Assembly (NCBI GenBank): GCA_009192285.1
Contig: WBVU01000005.1
Span: 2,188,731-2,252,730, forward strand
DNA from: Morchella semilibera
Taxonomy: Eukaryota; Ascomycota; Pezizomycetes; Pezizales; Morchellaceae
DNA: 64,000 nt
Direction: 5' to 3'
Positions 11,018 through 21,328 of this stretch are shown one piece after another. A program made the position numbers and the translations under genes. Numbering within the stretch: position 1 is the first letter of the stretch; each line of letters begins with the position of its first letter. The notes beneath the pieces were generated by a model. The model saw only the letters and a list, made by a program, of their open reading frames with translations, was not told the origin of the DNA and did not search any database.

Positions 11018-14000
11018 ATGGAACCACCACCCCGCCCGGCGCCACGTACACGCACGGACCCCAGCTGGGAGAAGAACTTTAAAACCTGCGAACACACAGC
11101 GGGGGAGTGGGAGGCCCATAAAGAGAAATTTAAGGAGCTATATCTCCAAGAAAACCTCAAGCTTCCAGAAATAAGAAAGATCATGGCGCAAGAACATGGT
11201 TTCTATGCAAAGTAAGTACTAGTACATATCATTTTCGATCTAAGTATATGTAACTTTTCGGTCTGATATTCTTCCATAAAATATGTAGTAAGAGACAATT
11301 CGATAGAAAAATACAGCAATGGGGATTCAATAAAAACCTCAAGAGGAAAGACGCAATTGCAATGCTAAAAAAACAAAAACAAAGGCTTGAGGCCGATAAG
11401 AAACAGACTGAGTTCAAATTCAACGGATTACCGGTAACCGAGGAGAAACTGCGGCGACACGCTTCCGGGTATCAACCGGGCGACTCGCCTGCGGCAGGTA
11501 CTTGAATACAACCCGAGGGCAAGTGTTTTTACTGACTGCGGTACTTCAAGCTACTCCGGCCTATGTCGAATATTGGACTCCTTACCCTGCAACGCCGAGT
11601 GAATATGGAGACCCAGGGAGTAACATCGGTACACCCATGGCGCAAGACCCGGAAACGCCCCGCCCGTTGCTCTCTCATGATCAGCCAATGGACCCGCCTG
11701 ATCATGATATGCTGGATCCAGTAAGCGATACTCCGGCCCCGCATAACACCCCTAGGGAAGATACCGAGATGCCCGATGCGGAAAGTGCTTCACCCGGGCC
11801 CGGGCCCGGGTCCGGGTCCGAATTAGGTTTTTCTGCCAATCCGATCATTGACAGCCAAGAAAACCACATCTCCGTCTCACCTACACGCCGCTCCCCATCA
11901 ATTAGTGGCGCCATGGAACCTACTATTGGCAGTGCTAGCGCAGAGGGGGGCCTGGTTGCCGGAGATGTATCTTCGGGGTCTCGTTCAACGTCTATTAATC
12001 CCCCCCCGAAAACCGCCCCGGCGAACCCGAAGACCGGCGCACAACTTGCTAAAGAAATCGATGATAGTGCAAGAAAAAAAAATTCACTAAGATTATGCCA
12101 AATGCTGCACGATAAAAATTCTCTAGAGGCGCTCCGACTAGTCAGGGATGGAGTAGACTTGTGTACTCTGTGTAGCTGCGGTTGTTCAAATACCCCTCTA
12201 GGTCTAGCAGCACGAAACGGCCACGAGGAGATAGTCCGTATGATGGTCAGTTATGGTGCGAATATACACGCAACATCTAATGACAAACACTTATATACCC
12301 CCCTACATCTGGCGGCGGAAAACGGGCACGAAACGGTGGCCCGCCTGCTGCTCGAGAAGGGTGCGGATGCCTCTACCTCTTGTAGTGACAAGTGGACCCC
12401 CCTAGATCTGGCGGCGTATAACGGGCACGAAACGGTGGCCCGCCTGCTGCTCGGGAAGGGTGCGGGTGTCTCTGCCTCTGGGAGTGACAAGTGGACCCCC
12501 CTGCATCTGGCGGCGTATAACGGGCGCGAAGCAGTGGCCTGCCTGCTGCTAGAGAAGGGTGCGGATGCCTCTGCCTCTGGGAGTGACAAGTGGACCCCCC
12601 TACATCTGGCGGCGCAAAACGGGCACGAAACGGTGGCCCGCCTGCTGCTCGAGAAGGGTGCGGATGTCTCTGCCTCTGGGAGTGGCAAGTGGGCCCCCCT
12701 ACATCTGGCGGCGTATAACGGGCACGAAGCGGTGGCCCGCCTGCTGCTCGAGAAGGGTGCGGGTGTCTCTGCCTCTAGTAGTGGCGGGCGGACCCCCCTG
12801 CATCAGGCGGCGTATAACGGGCACGAAACGGTGGCCCGCCTGCTGCTCGAGAAGGGTACGGATGTCTCTGCCCCTAGTAGTGGCGGGCGGACCCCCCTAC
12901 ATCTGGCAGCGTATAACGGGCACGAAGCGGTGGCCCGCCTGTTGCTCGAGAAGGGTGCGGATGCCTCTGCCTCTGATAGTGACGGTTGGACCCCCTTGCA
13001 TCTGGCGGCGCAAAACGGGCACGAAGCGGTGGCCCGCCTGCTGCTCGAGAAGGGTGCGGGTGTCTCTGCCTCTAGTAGTGGCGGGCGGACCCCCCTGCAT
13101 CTGGCGGCGTATAACGGGCGCGAAGCGGTGGCCCTCCTGCTGCTCGAGAAGGGTGCGGATGCCTCTGCCTCTGATAGTGACGGGTGGACCCCCCTGCATC
13201 TGGCGGTGCAAAACGGGCACGAAGCGGTGGCCCGCCTGCTGCTCGAGAAGGGTGCGGATGTCTCCGCCCCTGATAGTTACAAGCAGACCCCCCTATATCT
13301 GGCGGCGGAAAACGGGCACGAAGCGGTGGTCCGCCTGCTGCTCGAGAAGGGCGCGGATGTCTCTGCCTCTAGTATTGCCGGGTTGACCCCCCTACATCTG
13401 GCGGCGTATAACGGGCGCGAAGCGGTGGCCCGCCTGCTGCTCGAGAAGAGTGCGGTTGTCTCCGCCTATTCACTATACGGGACGACCCCCCTACATCTGG
13501 CGACGAAAAACGGGCACGAAGCGGTGGCCCGCCTGCTGCTCGAGAAGGGTGCGGATGTCTCTGCCTGTGAGAGTAAGAAGTGGACCCCCCTACATCTGGC
13601 GGCGGAAAACGGGCACGAAGCGGTGGCCCGCCTGCTGCTCGAGAAGGGTGCGGATGCCTCTGCCTCTGGGAGTGACAAGTGGACCCCCCTACATCTGGCG
13701 GCGCAAAACGGGCACGAAACGGTGGCCCGCCTGCTGCTCGAGAAGGGTGCGGATGTCTCTGCCTCTGGGAGTGGCAAGTGGGCCCCCCTACACCTGGCGG
13801 CGCAAAACGGGCACGAAGCGGTGGCCCGCCTGCTGCTCGAGAAGGGTGCGGATGTCTCTACCTCTGATAGTGACAAGCAGACCCCCCTACACCTAGCGGC
13901 GCAAAACGGGCACGAAGCGGTGGCCCGCCTGCTGCTCGAGAAGGGTGCGGGTGTCTCTGCCTCTGATAGTGACAAGCAGACCCCCCTACATCTGGCGGCG

Positions 14001-14864
14001 CAAAAAGGGCGCGAAGCGGTGGCCCGCCTGCTGCTCGAGAAGGGCGCGGATGCCTCTGCCTCTAGTAATGCCAGGTGGACCCCCCTACATTTAGCGGCGG
14101 AAAACGGGCACGAAGCGGTGGCTCGCCTGCTGATCGAGAAGGGCGCGGATGCCTCTGCCTCTAGTAATGCCAGGTGGACCCCCCTACATTTAGCGGCGGG
14201 AAACGGGCACGAAGCGGTGGCCCGCCTGCTGCTCGAGAAGGGTGCGGGTGTCTCTGCCTCTAGGAGTGACAAGCGGACCCCCCTGCATCTGGCGGCGCGG
14301 GGCGGGCACGAAGCGGTAGCCCGCCTACTACTCGAGAAGGGCGCGGATGCCTCTGCCTCTAGTAATGCCAGGTGGACCCCCCTACATTTAGCGGCGGGAA
14401 ACGGGCACGAAGCGGTGGCCCGCCTGCTGCTCGAGAAGGGTGCGGGTGTCTCTGCCTCTAGGAGTGACAAGCGGACCCCCCTGCATCTGGCGGCGCGGGG
14501 CGGGCACGAAGCGGTGGCCCGCCTGCTGCTCGAGAAGGGCGCGGATGTCTCTGCCCTTGGGGGCTACTACCAGTATACCCCCCTGCATCTAGCGGCGAAA
14601 AGAGGGCATGAAGCGGTGGCCCGCCTGCTGCTCGAGAAGGGTGCGGATGCCTCTGCATCTGATAGTGACGGGTGGGCCCCCCTGCATCTAGCGGCGCAAA
14701 ACGGGCACGAACCGGTGGCCCGCCTGCTGCTCGAGAAGGGCGCGGATGTCTCTGCCTCTAGTAGTGGCGGGTTGACCCCCCTACATCTAGCAACCTCTAA
14801 CAAACACCAAGCGGTAATCCGCCTGCTCTCTACATATCGCCTTAGAAATGGGACGGAAATCTAG
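11018..14864 (+). CDS. Clr5-domain protein with about 25 tandem ankyrin repeats
   Basis: This predicts a protein of about 1,238 residues from exons 11018-11211, 11289-11497 and 11551-14864, with standard GT-AG introns that keep the frame. The first two exons encode a Clr5-type N-terminal domain: W-E-AHKEKFKELYLQENLKL, then HGFYA, then QFDRKIQQWGFNKNLKR after the first splice, a helical domain common in fungal ankyrin/TPR proteins. A Pro/Ser-rich linker follows (about residues 140-330). Then comes a degenerate ankyrin unit and 25 full 33-residue repeats of the type TPLHLAAQNGHEAVARLLLE. The start is the first ATG after a pyrimidine-rich leader. Ankyrin arrays mediate protein binding; in fungi such proteins often have variable repeat number and are discussed in non-self recognition, but no NACHT or effector domain is seen here. 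The stop at 14864 falls just before further out-of-frame ankyrin-like sequence. Confidence 0.85.
12297..14774 (+). repeat. 99-bp ankyrin-coding tandem array (25 units)
   Basis: Units are 99 bp, and one is 102 bp because of an inserted codon (GGYYQY). Neighbours are nearly identical at DNA level even at synonymous sites (the block gtggcccgcctgctgctcga recurs almost unchanged). Higher-order copies are visible. A 198-bp pair (SSNARW unit plus SRSDKR unit) is repeated back to back near 14160-14480, and a block near 12560-12700 recurs near 13640-13780. This indicates recent unequal crossing-over or gene conversion. The low-stop composition also creates long spurious ORFs in other frames. Confidence 0.85.
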
Positions 14865-15007
14865 TCCGACTGCTACTCGATAAAGGTGTTAGCATATTTA
14901 CAAAGAGCGGGTTCTTTGGTCATACCCCCTTAGACATGGCGGAGCGGAGGATAACCCTACTTGAGAAGGCTAGAGATCAACGGGCAGCCAACAGTACCAG
15001 CCAATAG
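14864..15007 (+). pseudogene. Out-of-frame ankyrin C-terminal remnant
   Basis: Directly after the gene's stop, another frame reads VRLLLDKGV...FGHTPLDMAERR and ends in TAG at 15005-15007. This is one more ankyrin unit plus a short tail. It joins the main frame if two bases around 14862-14863 are ignored. Either a frameshift has truncated the protein, or an unrecognised splice links the frames. Confidence 0.55.
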
Positions 15008-15437
15008 CACCACCCCCCAACGTTAGCTTTCTATCACTTGATATTACTATTTCCTATCAGATATTTTTTTGTTGACCTTTATCTTCGATGTAACTGAGGC
15101 GTTGGCACTTTATTTCTTTACCTGGGGCGTATACCACAAATTCTCAATTGCTACATCCCTTATGTCCCATATTGTTTTTAAACTCTCCTTTAGTTCTTGT
15201 TAGTTCTGTATCAAGGTTTTCTTATACTCTTCTAGGCTTTTCTCTGCATGGATCTTTACACTGGCATTTGCCATTTCTCAAGTTCATATCTGTCTTATTA
15301 TCTTCTTTAACTTCCTATCTTCAATTTATTCTTTCATTTCCCCCAAGCCACGAACCTCTTATGTCCAATAACATCGAACCGAACCGTAGCCCTCTCCCCA
15401 TCCGTAAGCACATCCTCAGTAAATACACATAAGTAGC
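15008..15437. other. 3' flank of the Clr5-ankyrin gene, no gene seen
   Basis: The region is T-rich and pyrimidine-rich with no supported gene. It separates the ankyrin gene from the large inverted-repeat element. Confidence 0.5.
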
Positions 15438-17764
15438 TGTCCCGGCGTCTTGGCATCTGTTCCGACAGTTCGGTAGGTGATGAACGGTTATGGTTGTTAG
15501 GGGAATGTTAAGCGAGAGCGGAGAACGTAAGGTGGAGGGTGTCGTCATAGGGATCTAGGAGGTTCGATGGCGTGATGGATTGGTAATGTAAATAGCAGAG
15601 ATGGTGGGGAGGATTACGAGGTGTGGTAGCGATGGGTTTCTCTGGGGTTCTGTGGATGACGATATGTAATCTTGGTGGACTGGTGGAGGAGGGGTGTTAA
15701 ATAGCAGGGATAGATGTTTTCTTTAGTTCTTTCTTTCTTTCCTCTCTGTCTCGTCTTCCTGTTATCTCGGTACATAGGAATCTACTCCTATCTCTAAAAG
15801 CCATAGCTCTCCGTACCAAAGATTCAGTCCTCTCTAAAGAGGAAACCCATAGTACCCCTCATCGTCCTCGTTGAGGTCCATCTGGTCCTCACCTTCCCTG
15901 CTCTGCGCTCTTGTGTTCTTGCTCTTGCCCTTGCCTCGCCAGTGCCTGTGCTTGTGCCTGCCCGGTGTTGCCTTTGTCTTCGTCAGTCTCCTCGTCTCCA
16001 GACTGTGCTCCTCGGGTCCCTCTGCGTCATCATTGTCATCTTCTTCTTTGCGACGGTATCACGGCGTGGAACGTGCTTAGTGATGTTGCGGGAAGAGGGG
16101 TTAGTCAGGGGTTCTCCTATGTTCTATGAGTTTCGGTGACAAGGGTTCGGGTCGGAGATACGGTTGCGGTAATAGGGGATAAGGATATGTAAGCTCGGTG
16201 ATAGGATGCGCGGATGTCTTGGGGGATTCTATGGGGTTCTGTACAGGGTTACTCGGATGAGTCATCGGGCTGGTATGAGGTGTATATATAGGGGCTTCGT
16301 TTTCGCTTGTAGATAGTTCTTTTCCTTTCCTCTTCACGCAACCTTCCTATCTCAGGAGTTTGTAGTCTTCTAGAATATACTCAGTTCTCTGGCACTACTT
16401 CGTCTCGTTTCACTCCCTCGTTTCCCCCCGCCTCGCTTAGATAAACCGTTCGCCCCGCCCTGGTAGTGTACCTTGGCTACTCTCGCCTAGTCCTCCGTTT
16501 CACTCCGTGATAGACGGGTTACTCCGTTACAGTAGCTACATGATGCACCCCCCTCAAGAAGCAACCACTACAAACACCCATAACCACGGCATTTACGCAA
16601 CCCCCCCACATAGCTATAATACCCCCTCCCCACCAGCGGTAAGAACTGTGACGGAGTAACCCGACGCAAAGAAGAAGATGACAATGATGACGCAAAAGGA
16701 CTCGAGGAGCACAGTGTACTCGACGAGGGGGCCTCTAACGGGGCAGGGTCGAACTCAGGGACGAGGCGAGACAGAGCTACGGGACAGAGACAGGACGGGG
16801 TCGGCTCAGGATATACCTAAGGCGAGACAGGTTCGGATTCAGGTTCAGGATCGAGACGAGGATAGGAGGGCCGAAGCCAAAGTAATGTATTGCTAACAGA
16901 AAGAAGACGTTGCCTAGAGAGGCAGAAACATAGGAAAGAACGAACTCTATATATACAACTCTTCCGTCACACTGCTGACTCATAACCATAGAATCCCATA
17001 GAACCTCCCCCACTTCCGTACCACCCATACTATTCCCAATACCCATACTTCCAACCCGATACTACCCCTTCCTTCCTAGCGCTTACATTCTATTACCCGA
17101 GCTCCTTCCTGATCCTTCCTCCCACTTCCGAGATCGACCGATACTATCCAACAACCCTGTTCCGAAGACGCCTTGGCGGCAGGCGAGGTGCAGGAGGCGG
17201 AGCCGTGATAGGGCCGATGAAGACAGGGACCACGCCGGGCAGGCACAAGTACAGGCACCGGCGGAGACAAAGGCAAGAGCAAGGGCACAAGAGCACAGAG
17301 CAGGGAGAGTGAGGACCGAAGGGACCTCAACGAGAACGACAAGGGATACTATGAATTTCCTCTTGTCAGAGGATCGAGTCTTTGGTACGAGAGGCTATGG
17401 CTTTCTAGAAATAGGAGTAGATTCCTATGTACCGAGATAACAGGAAGACGAGACAGAGAAGAAAGAAAGAAAGAACTAAGGAAAACATCTATCCCCGCTA
17501 TTTAACACACCTCCTCTACTAATCCGCTACAACTCACACTCTCGCTCATAGAACTTCATGGAAACCCGTCGCTACCACACCTCGTAATCCTCCCCACCAT
17601 CTCCGCTATTCTACATTACCAATCCATCACGCCATCGAACCTCCTAGAATCTAATGACGACAGCCTCCACCTCGTACTCCCCACTCTCGCTTATTATTAC
17701 CTTAACAATCACAATCGTGCATCGCCTACCGAACTGTCGGGACGACTGCCAAGACGCCGGGACA
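15438..17764. mobile_element. 2.3-kb element with long terminal inverted repeats
   Basis: The left end TGTCCCGGCGTCTTGGCA is repeated in inverse at the right end (TGCCAAGACGCCGGGACA, finishing at 17764). The arms stay alignable at roughly 85-90 percent by eye for over 600 bp (15438-16080 against 17170-17764). Examples are a shared GTTCGATGGCGTGATGGATT and a shared TATCTCGGTACATAGGAATC. Inner segments also pair (TCATTGTCATCTTCTTCTTT near 16030 against its complement near 16680). The centre, about 16515-16668, holds a smaller hairpin (GGGTTACTCCGTTACAGT). TATA-like sequences occur in both arms (near 16290 and 16950). No long ORF or transposase is visible. It is probably a foldback or long-TIR transposon, or two inverted copies of one repeat. 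Confidence 0.75.
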
Positions 17765-18031
17765 AGAACACCGTGACAAACACTTAAGCCAAGCCCACTG
17801 CCAAAAAAACCCATATCCCATAGCCCCACCTATAGCTTTACATCCTAGCCCATATCCGACCGCCTACGCACTGAGTGATAATCCGTGAAGAACAGGTGTC
17901 GTCCGGGTACCCCCCAATCGGTGCTAGCACCACCCGCACACGGGACGCCCCCACACGAACCGAACCGGCGGGGGGTCCGGAACCACGGTATGTAGCAGGC
18001 ATGTACTGATGTCCATATCTACATGTAGTTA

Positions 18032-18731
18032 CAGTAGCAAAAAAAGGGGTGTAATCCATGCCGTAGGAAATGAATACATGCGGCAGGAAACAAATTCTGC
18101 GGTATTCTCAATAATATGGTATTGAATGCCGCATTTATGCCGCATTTCTAGCAATGCTACCAAATGCTATGTATTTCCGGGTTATTTCCGGCCTGTACCC
18201 TGCTAAAAAAACATACATATACTATTTTGTATGAAATAATTTACTGATTACATGCAATATTTTCTTCTCATGAGACATTACAGTTATCAAGACAACAATC
18301 AATTAATTCATCAATATCTCGGTCATCTTTGGTCCCTCATTAAAGGGCTAAAGAGAGTTGGGGAATACTTTTAAAAAATAATTTTTTCCATCTGATATTT
18401 ATTGTATTATGCAACAGTTGTTCTTAGCTATGTTCCTAGGATGATATATATAAGATGTTGATAACTCTAATTGGTTGATGGTGATAATCATGAGGATGAG
18501 TTAGTCTTATTCCCCCTATCATGAAGTGTTCTGTCACGCCAGAGCGTGACAGAGGCAAATGATGCTGGAACAGAGGCAGTGCTGCCGCATTTCTGCCGTA
18601 CTAATATTAATAATTGATTCTCAAATATGCGGCTTTAAGTCGGTATCTTTTAGAATGCGCATAGATGGGCAAAAATGCGGCATTCCTATGGTATTTCTAC
18701 GGCACGAATCACACCCCATTTTTTGCTACTG
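18032..18731. mobile_element. 700-bp TA-flanked Tc1/mariner-like non-autonomous element
   Basis: The left end CAGTAGCAAAAAAAGGGGTG and the right end CACCCCATTTTTTGCTACTG are inverted repeats, and the pairing continues imperfectly for about 50-60 bp (TGCCGTAGGAAAT against ATTTCTACGGCA). TA dinucleotides flank both ends (18030-18031 and 18732-18733). ATGCCGCAT-type subterminal motifs recur inside. A perfect hairpin, CTGTCACGC-CAGA-GCGTGACAG, lies near 18531-18552. No transposase ORF is present. CAGT-type ends with TA duplication fit the Tc1/mariner/pogo superfamily. Confidence 0.75.
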
Positions 18732-19856
18732 TATCTATGTAGCTGTCTGGCCGGGCGGCACCCCACATCAAGCTTACATACATGTAGCCGTACGTACATA
18801 GTAGCGCACACACCGCACCGTATGTATCCAATGTAACCACCCCACCCCATCCCACCCCCACCGCTAGCCGACCACAGACCGCCCCCGCCCCCGCCCCCGC
18901 CACATCCTACCGACCCCGCAGTCACGACACATCACTCGGCAGCCGTGCCAAGACATACCCATGTCAACCCCCTCCACTACACCACTACATAGAGTATGTA
19001 GCAGCAGTAACAACGTCAACTACCCACCCACACACAACCGAGCCCGAGCCCGACCCCGAGGTCCAGCCAGAACGTACCCCAGCCCAGGGCCAAGCCCTCT
19101 AGCATTAGCTCTCCATTCTACACAGCACCCCAACCAAGGCAGCAAGATACGGTGGTCGACCTGCATCACGCCCAGGCCGTCATCCCGCGAGTGTAGGTAC
19201 ACCTCGTCCATCCGCCTGGTGTATACAGGTACTAGTACCTAACGACCCAACACGGCGGGCACGGGGCAGGCTTATCTCGAAACGCTCCAAACCCAGGGTT
19301 AGGGTTCCGCCAACAGACCTACCCTTTCCCTGTAGGTACAGCATCTCCCGGGGCTAGAATGGAGGACGTGACAAGTCCCGTCTCGCGCCCATCACTAAGC
19401 GTGTCGCTGTATTGCACGGAGCCGGATGGATCCGAGTGATATGCTGTGAAGCCATAACAGTCACGGTCCTATGTAGCTATGATAACATACCAACAACAGG
19501 GTCCGGGTTATGGCCGTTTCTCCTATTTCGACCGATCTCTAATCCCCTCACCCACCCGCCAGTAAAGTTCCTACATAACCAGTACCAGGGTCGGGCAGGA
19601 CCCCCAGCACGATTCCCGACGGCCGCAACAACCAGCCCGATTATCAACCGCACACTCACAAGCACATTTACAGATCTCAGATGGTACATATTCATTCCCG
19701 CCCAACAATTCTGGTATTACCTATCTACACGCATTACTCCGCACACAAGGACTCAAAAAACACACGAGGACTCGAAAACAGAAAACAGAAAGACGCCAAC
19801 ACCACAAAACACAAATACACAAAACAAGAGTTAGTAGTTAGAGACGACACAGGAAC
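18732..19856. other. Intergenic region, no gene seen
   Basis: Composition is mixed, with C-rich stretches near 18840-18900 and several short ORFs without family features. A two-unit telomere-like stretch (GGGTTAGGGTT near 19298) is too short to mean much. A TACATGTA motif lies at 18779-18786. Confidence 0.5.
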
Positions 19857-21328
19857 CTACTCTGCAGCCTGCGCAGCCTCCAGCAGCAAGTGTCCTGTCC
19901 TGGGCTCACAGAACATGCTCAGCAGCCTGTCCACGACCTCCCGCATATTCTCGGGGTTGACGGTGCCGGCGGCGATGACATTTCTCTAGAAAACGTAATT
20001 AATCCATTAGCCCTCTCCGCCGCAAATAACAGTAAAGGTAACGGAAGTGTGCAAATGAGACAAACCATAGCGAAAGCGGCGGCCTTAACAGTGTGATAGT
20101 ACACCTGCTTGTATTCCTCCTTCTCCTTCTCCTTCTCCCTTTCCTTCTCTGCCCACTCCTCCTCCTCATGTTCCGCGCCACCAGCGGTAATCGCCCTGCC
20201 CGCGGCCCGATAATCCCGCAACCCACACGCCCTCATTCCCGCCACCACAACCTTCGCCAGCTCCGCGCGATTCCGCGTCTCAATCTCACCATAAACTTCC
20301 TTCCTTGCCGCCACAGCCCCGCCCATACCCGCGCTACGCACAGTCACAGACGACCCCGTGCGCTTCAACTGCCGTCCTCCACCAGCACTGCCAAACGACC
20401 TATTCATGACCGTCGACGACGGCGACGGCGACGGCGACCTCTCGCGCTTCACCATGGCCCCGGCGCTCGCGGGCGCTTTCCGATTATTCAGTGCTGCGCC
20501 GCCAAGCAGCGTTAGCGGTGGTGGCGGGGGTGCGCTGCGCTTCGCGCGCTTACGGGGGTCCGCGGCGGCATCGAGGGGCGGCGGCACCACGCTTCTTGGC
20601 GGACTGTGAGATGGAGGGGTTTAGTGTTTCCTGGGGGTTTGGCGCGATGAAGACGGGCTCGGGGGTTGGCTTTGCGGCGGAGATGTGAGGGAGGAAGGCA
20701 TGGTGGGAGGAGAGCGGGAGGGCGTGGACGGTGATGAGGATTGTTGGGGTGGTGGTGGCGTCGGCGGGGGGTGAGGAGTTTGGGGGGGTGAGGTCGGCGG
20801 TGGTGGTGCTAGGGAGTGCGGGCGCCGCTGCGGGGAGGTAGGTGATTGCGCCGTAGATGGCGAGCTCGGTGAGTTTCCAGGAGCCAGGAGCAGGGGGGGA
20901 GTCGGGGTGACACGGACGAGGAGGGCGATGCGGGATTGGGATGTGGTGGGGAGGGTGTCGTCCGTGGGAAGGGCACAGAGAAAGAGCTTGCGGAAGTAGG
21001 AGGCAGTAACGGGTGAGGTTGTAGTGAGTTCAAGGGAGGGCCCGGCAGCGAGGAAGAGGGGGATCCGGGTGGGGTCGATAAGGGAGATTGTGGAGAGACG
21101 GGCAGATGAGAGACTGGAGGTGAGGTGGGAGAGGACAGAGGACGGGGTTGTGGCCGAGGATGGGGTGGAGAGGCGGAGATCTGTTCTTCTTTCTTAGTAT
21201 CTAGCTAGTGTTTGTAGAGTAGGATGTAGAATGTAGGGGGGTAGATTGTATCGACTACCTTCAAGTGGTAGGATATTCGGTGAAGGTGAGGAAGACTCGA
21301 CCGAGATGGAGCCAGACCAGATATCCAT
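19857..21328 (-). CDS. SLD7: Sld7-like replication initiation protein (frame disturbed)
   Basis: Sld7 partners Sld3 in loading Cdc45 at replication origins. The N-terminus MDIWSGSISVE (ATG 21328-21326) fits the Sld7 start. After an intron (about 21265-21185) the second exon contains a conserved-looking YFRKLFLCALP segment and then, in another frame, APGSWKLTELAIYGAITYLP. The C-terminal part has a Lys/Arg-rich linker, the segment EYKQVYYHTVKAAAFAM, an intron (about 20090-19990), and MREVVDRLLSMFCE followed by a TAG at 19859-19857. These are hallmarks of the Sld7 C-terminal domain. Two frame changes are needed. One is at a seven-G run (20893-20899, plus strand), where one more base would restore frame. 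The other is between NPSISQ and SPPRSVVPPPLD near 20600. They may be assembly errors in homopolymers, missed introns or true lesions. Identification is from motif memory only. Confidence 0.65.

Noticed and set aside
13466-14470. Long minus-strand ORF (334 codons) and other long off-frame ORFs across the ankyrin array
   Set aside because: They arise because the 99-bp unit lacks stops in other frames; the plus-strand frame shows the ankyrin consensus and joins the Clr5 exons.
19292-19315. Interstitial telomere repeat (TTAGGG)
   Set aside because: Only about one and a half units are present, which is expected by chance.
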